Shown here: positions 19,501 through 19,815 of the stretch, piece by piece
How positions within the stretch are numbered: the first letter of the stretch is position 1
How the letters are laid out: each line of letters opens with the position of its first letter
Source of the DNA: JBFGWM01 sp041588495
GTDB lineage: Bacteria; Pseudomonadota; Gammaproteobacteria; Pseudomonadales; JBFGWM01
NCBI GenBank assembly: GCA_041588495.1
Contig: JBFGWM010000024.1
Coordinates: forward strand, 1 to 19,815
DNA length: 19,815 nt
Direction of reading: 5' to 3'
Notes under the pieces: model-generated
Told to the model about the DNA's origin: nothing
What the model saw: the letters and a program-made list of their open reading frames with translations, nothing else
Databases searched by the model: none
Made by a program: the position numbers and the translations under genes

Positions 19501-19815
19501 AGGGCAGCCTGGAGAACCCGGGCACCGGGCAGTTCACCGCCGTCAGGACGCAGCGCGAGGCAGAATCCCGCGGTGGCCGACTGCACCGCCTCGGATGACG
19601 GCGCATTGCGCTGGTCCAGCATCCCACCGCGCAGGATGCCCTTGACCGCGGTGCGCAGGCCGGTATCCGCGAGGACGCCGTCGGCGTCCAGCGAGTAGAT
19701 ACGTTCCGCGACCAGCGCGTCGCTCGCGCCGCGCAGGGCGACGGAGATGGATGCAGCGTTCGGAACCCCGGTGTTCGCATCCACGATCAGGGCATCGCGG
19801 AGCACCGCCTGCACC
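13545..19815 (-). CDS. Giant type I secreted repeat protein (partial, N-terminus beyond window edge)
   Basis: The C-terminal 2089 residues of a very large protein. The first visible codon is GTG inside a repeat (VQAVLRDALIVDANTG), so the gene extends past the right edge. Domains in order, numbered from the edge: residues 1-1363 are alternating 25- and 24-residue Gly/Leu-rich units. About 1364-1720 is helical, beginning with decayed units. About 1724-1909 is a Glu/Ala/Arg coiled coil. About 1960-2089 is a type I secretion C-terminal domain (DATASTDVIHDFQVADSS, GDVIEIHALL, RYLRFRTQG, HKIVLEKVDLT, SDQEIIEKLL) of the VCA0849 kind. No RTX nonapeptides are present; DRSGDGKAD may bind calcium. It is probably exported in one step by an ABC/adaptor/outer-membrane system, which is not in the window. 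Adhesin or matrix protein is the best guess; the repeat itself I do not recognise. Confidence 0.93.
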   Translation of the reverse strand, partial: VQAVLRDALIVDANTGVPNAASISVALRGASDALVAERIYSLDADGVLADTGLRTAVKGILRGGMLDQRNAPSSEAVQSATAGFCLALRPDGGELPGARVLQAALEGMLSDGLRHHPQHFQVDKIEAVLGGVFKALPDAVRGEPRPLDIRTVTQGVLGAPLADAAGSPDGKAVRIFMEAATSVLADGDGARMHPLAAQAVVTGMLRGGIDVGGAPGSEGAEVMLTEVMGGLGVAEGSVPPAPLLIAVTQGLLGGGLQPDASGRLAAGAVTAALRGALAALPADDRGLPEPATLTHAIMGVLGNLPRGVHQVPEPQISANALRAVLAGLPDGACGKDGVPERELLPAVVRGVFGGAMPRGKGGIFQTPTVHTALRGVLDALPSGSDADPSIVERVTAAVLGGSIPVDGNGLFGAETISPVMAGVIDSLPQAPADIELLEAAVSGVLGGGLEVTETGMPGPEAIELAFQGVIAGLDAVARGLPRDEELEAAVRGTLHGGLAAGESGAPAVPALKSALQGLVAGLPAEERQAPRAEVLEILVRGALGGGLQPGEPGLPGQQAVSAAVQGVVAGLANTNLAAVDEQVVSHVVAGVLGACDPIGADWVPASDAIFGVVAGATEGFSGRAGVLLDAPRQEYLVRGVLGGGLRPDSEQGVPPETVRTVVEGVLPLVAWSRGDAKQAEEMREYLVRGVLAGGLGGPGHDALPAGAVLTDVVRAVLTGVAAEEGLIPEPAVMEPVVRGIFAGGLGPAAGGLPDVDALESASGAIILALPMDGLPEPDVLQALIQGLLGSRLPVDANGLFGSETVRPALEGILRGLRGVGRGEINDALLTAAVRGVLAGGLPLNTDGVPVAEPVELATRGVLEALLTDPEFGDRTEDALPAAVAGILAGGLPVSSLGVPAREAISPALKGVIRGLPKDAAGWPPAPMLRGGILGVLGGGLPVLADGLPNSRAIATAFAGVLGGLPTGSERLPQGRLLRTVAGAVLGSGLQRQDNGLPKTEHIAAAIEGFTSGLPASGLRVVGKNPLPQPGVVENLVRGTLGNGIPVGKDGLPDPDIIAQALGGVLAGLPPIPKDAYGPQLLRSVVTGILGDSLPLTGLGVVREDAIAAGLQGVLRGWAAEQGTTPQGAWLEAAVQGVQAAGLNLVDGFMPLPVPSVISDSLAGTLTGMGGDTPAAEDPALVQTLVQGMLHGGLSPKASHECIRNVVNGVIGGLRLGADRLPEPVILQHLIQGVLGGGLARHGTPQPEVFQHVVKAVLKGLPLADALPPPQILQSVVRGVLGEVPEGAQLDSGAITKALQGVLSGLRAADRRLNHPDVMQQMLKGALSRLSREQLPTSATLQAVLRTVLDHAQSDGRQVSGPEAVEEMLASLLPATAGHSAEVHLDSLRRITRNVLQVLPASENGLPDADAAGAVTRIVLESDALPCGLSDAQTREFVEFAAARHAAGDTAAAAAVVGRAVVQAVQATGNIENFLTALHHADSVIPAVREVRGPDAGEAVLVMALTAAMSDTAADLEAEGVAAATGSALAVMDKVGRSDGPLYECLFERFAAASDGPARKKVAAIAEQVIRQLDGAGSLGSDLSIVGEMIDMLAEVPGQARPERTEPVIADALDLQKAGILAASDLPEVVAGAVSGWREAGTRADIEPGSNPAREILSLVCRSLRDSGAGQGRQSVSATLAGVLTAHKDVNERLPEDVVRTDFMTGVISQLQPEGDALKAKEVRTALKDAAAELQREAEQAAARKAEEEEAARKAEEEARLAAEAEAERIAEEERKAAEKVRQEEEEAARAAEEERLAAEEKEREAAEAAAQAEAEAEAEAEAEREAEAERERLAGEAAARALEEAEAERLEEEERLRAEREAAEARKAERERKAEEEAARLAEEEARERAEAEAKAAAEAEEEEDEEHEVVPLPLDPGELAEVEASRREAEVRDAQLNIELDNMLETNKGGINHFWGGPAHDHAVYHLDATASTDVIHDFQVADSSHEGDVIEIHALLLNEGLDAGPDTSAETLGRYLRFRTQGEHTEMLIGHEEDRSGDGKADTFIADHKIVLEKVDLTHDDDGKRLSDQEIIEKLLQKQNLDIARAT
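13548..13970 (-). other. Type I secretion C-terminal target domain (VCA0849-like)
   Basis: This part of the giant protein carries the usual order of the domain. It starts with a lead-in (HFWGGPAHDHAVYHLDATAS) and the 'D-hyd-I-hyd-DF' strand (TDVIHDFQV). Next come GDVIEIHALL, a 'YLRF' strand, an acidic loop DRSGDGKADTF, 'KIVLEKVDLT', and the final helix SDQEIIEKLLQKQNL. These features are known from secreted adhesins whose last ~130 residues direct export. The assignment rests on pattern recognition, not on a profile search. Confidence 0.8.
14090..14645 (-). repeat. Glu/Ala/Arg-rich coiled coil or single alpha-helix in the giant protein
   Basis: About 185 residues composed almost wholly of Glu, Ala, Arg and Lys with scattered Leu (for example AARKAEEEEAARKAEEEARL and AEAEAEAEAEAEREAEAERE). 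No Pro or Gly interrupts most of it, so one very long helix is expected. It is strongly acidic at the end (EAEEEEDEEHE). It separates the helical domain from the secretion signal and could be a rigid spacer or an oligomerisation stalk. The same composition is a known source of low-complexity expansion; short repeats such as Ala-Glu pairs are visible. Confidence 0.85.
15726..19815 (-). repeat. Array of about 28 alternating 25/24-residue unit pairs in the giant protein
   Basis: Two unit types alternate without exception over about 1360 residues. Type A is LxxAVxGVLGGGLP followed by a loop xxxxGLPxxEA (about 25 residues). Type B is IxxALxGVLAGLP followed by xxxxGLPEPxx (about 24 residues). Clear examples are ISPALKGVIRGLPKDAAG (B, from 17105), LRGGILGVLGGGLPVLADG (A, from 17033) and IATAFAGVLGGLPTGSER (B, from 16958). 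Each unit looks like one amphipathic helix ended by Gly-Leu-Pro and a loop. I count about 56 half-units. None is identical to another, so the array is old or under diversifying change. It continues past the window edge. Confidence 0.88.

Noticed and set aside
15778..19698. 1306-residue open frame on the plus strand opposite the giant gene
   Set aside because: The translation is Ser/Pro/Arg/Thr-rich and low in complexity, as expected from the complement of Gly/Leu/Ala-rich repeats in GC-rich DNA. It has no domain and conflicts with a clearly coding minus-strand frame.
15726..19815. CRISPR array or DNA-level tandem repeat
   Set aside because: The periodicity exists at protein level; units differ at the nucleotide level and are part of an unbroken reading frame, with no spacer/repeat structure.

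Overview
The window is GC-rich, densely coding bacterial DNA. Its gene content (divergent ppsA/ppsR, prpBCD, rraA, a chemotaxis STAS/CheY pair, and a large type I secreted protein) points to a gammaproteobacterium. A Chromatiales/Ectothiorhodospiraceae-like organism is my best guess, but that placement is inferred from gene content and style, not from a phylogenetic marker. There is no RNA gene, insertion sequence, CRISPR array or phage module that I can support. No gene-free gap exceeds 300 bases; the largest is about 235 bases.

Region 1 (1-2097) is chemotaxis. On the minus strand a small STAS-domain protein is followed by a CheY-type receiver that runs off the left edge. Divergently, a short membrane-anchored methyl-accepting chemotaxis protein without a periplasmic domain or HAMP is read on the plus strand. 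The AT-rich 681-915 gap between them probably holds divergent promoters.

Region 2 (2122-7182) is housekeeping. It holds rraA, a TIP30-like NAD(P)-binding protein and a small Rieske protein, then ppsA (PEP synthase, apparently starting at TTG), all on the minus strand. ppsR, the kinase/pyrophosphorylase that controls PEP synthase, is divergent on the plus strand, so enzyme and regulator share one 175-base intergenic region.

Region 3 (7231-10771) is the methylcitrate cycle operon prpB-prpC-prpD (minus strand). It converts propionyl-CoA plus oxaloacetate towards succinate and pyruvate. prpB and prpC overlap (ATGA), and a strong GC hairpin lies between prpC and prpD. No acnD, prpF or prpR is present. 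An alpha/beta hydrolase lies just upstream.

Region 4 (11784-19815, minus strand) is the most unusual part. It holds the C-terminal 2089 residues of a giant protein whose N-terminus lies beyond the right edge. About 1360 residues are some 28 pairs of alternating 25- and 24-residue Gly/Leu-rich units. These are followed by a helical region, a roughly 185-residue Glu/Ala/Arg coiled coil, and a type I secretion C-terminal domain of the VCA0849 kind without RTX nonapeptides. Immediately downstream are two smaller reading frames whose N-termini both resemble the retention module of LapA-type adhesins. They lie in the same frame, separated only by one TGA and one Gly codon, and the second ends with what looks like one stray copy of the giant protein's repeat. 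Together these look like a secreted or surface-retained adhesin locus built on a repeat I do not recognise. The secretion machinery (ABC transporter, adaptor, LapD/LapG-like control) is not in the window.
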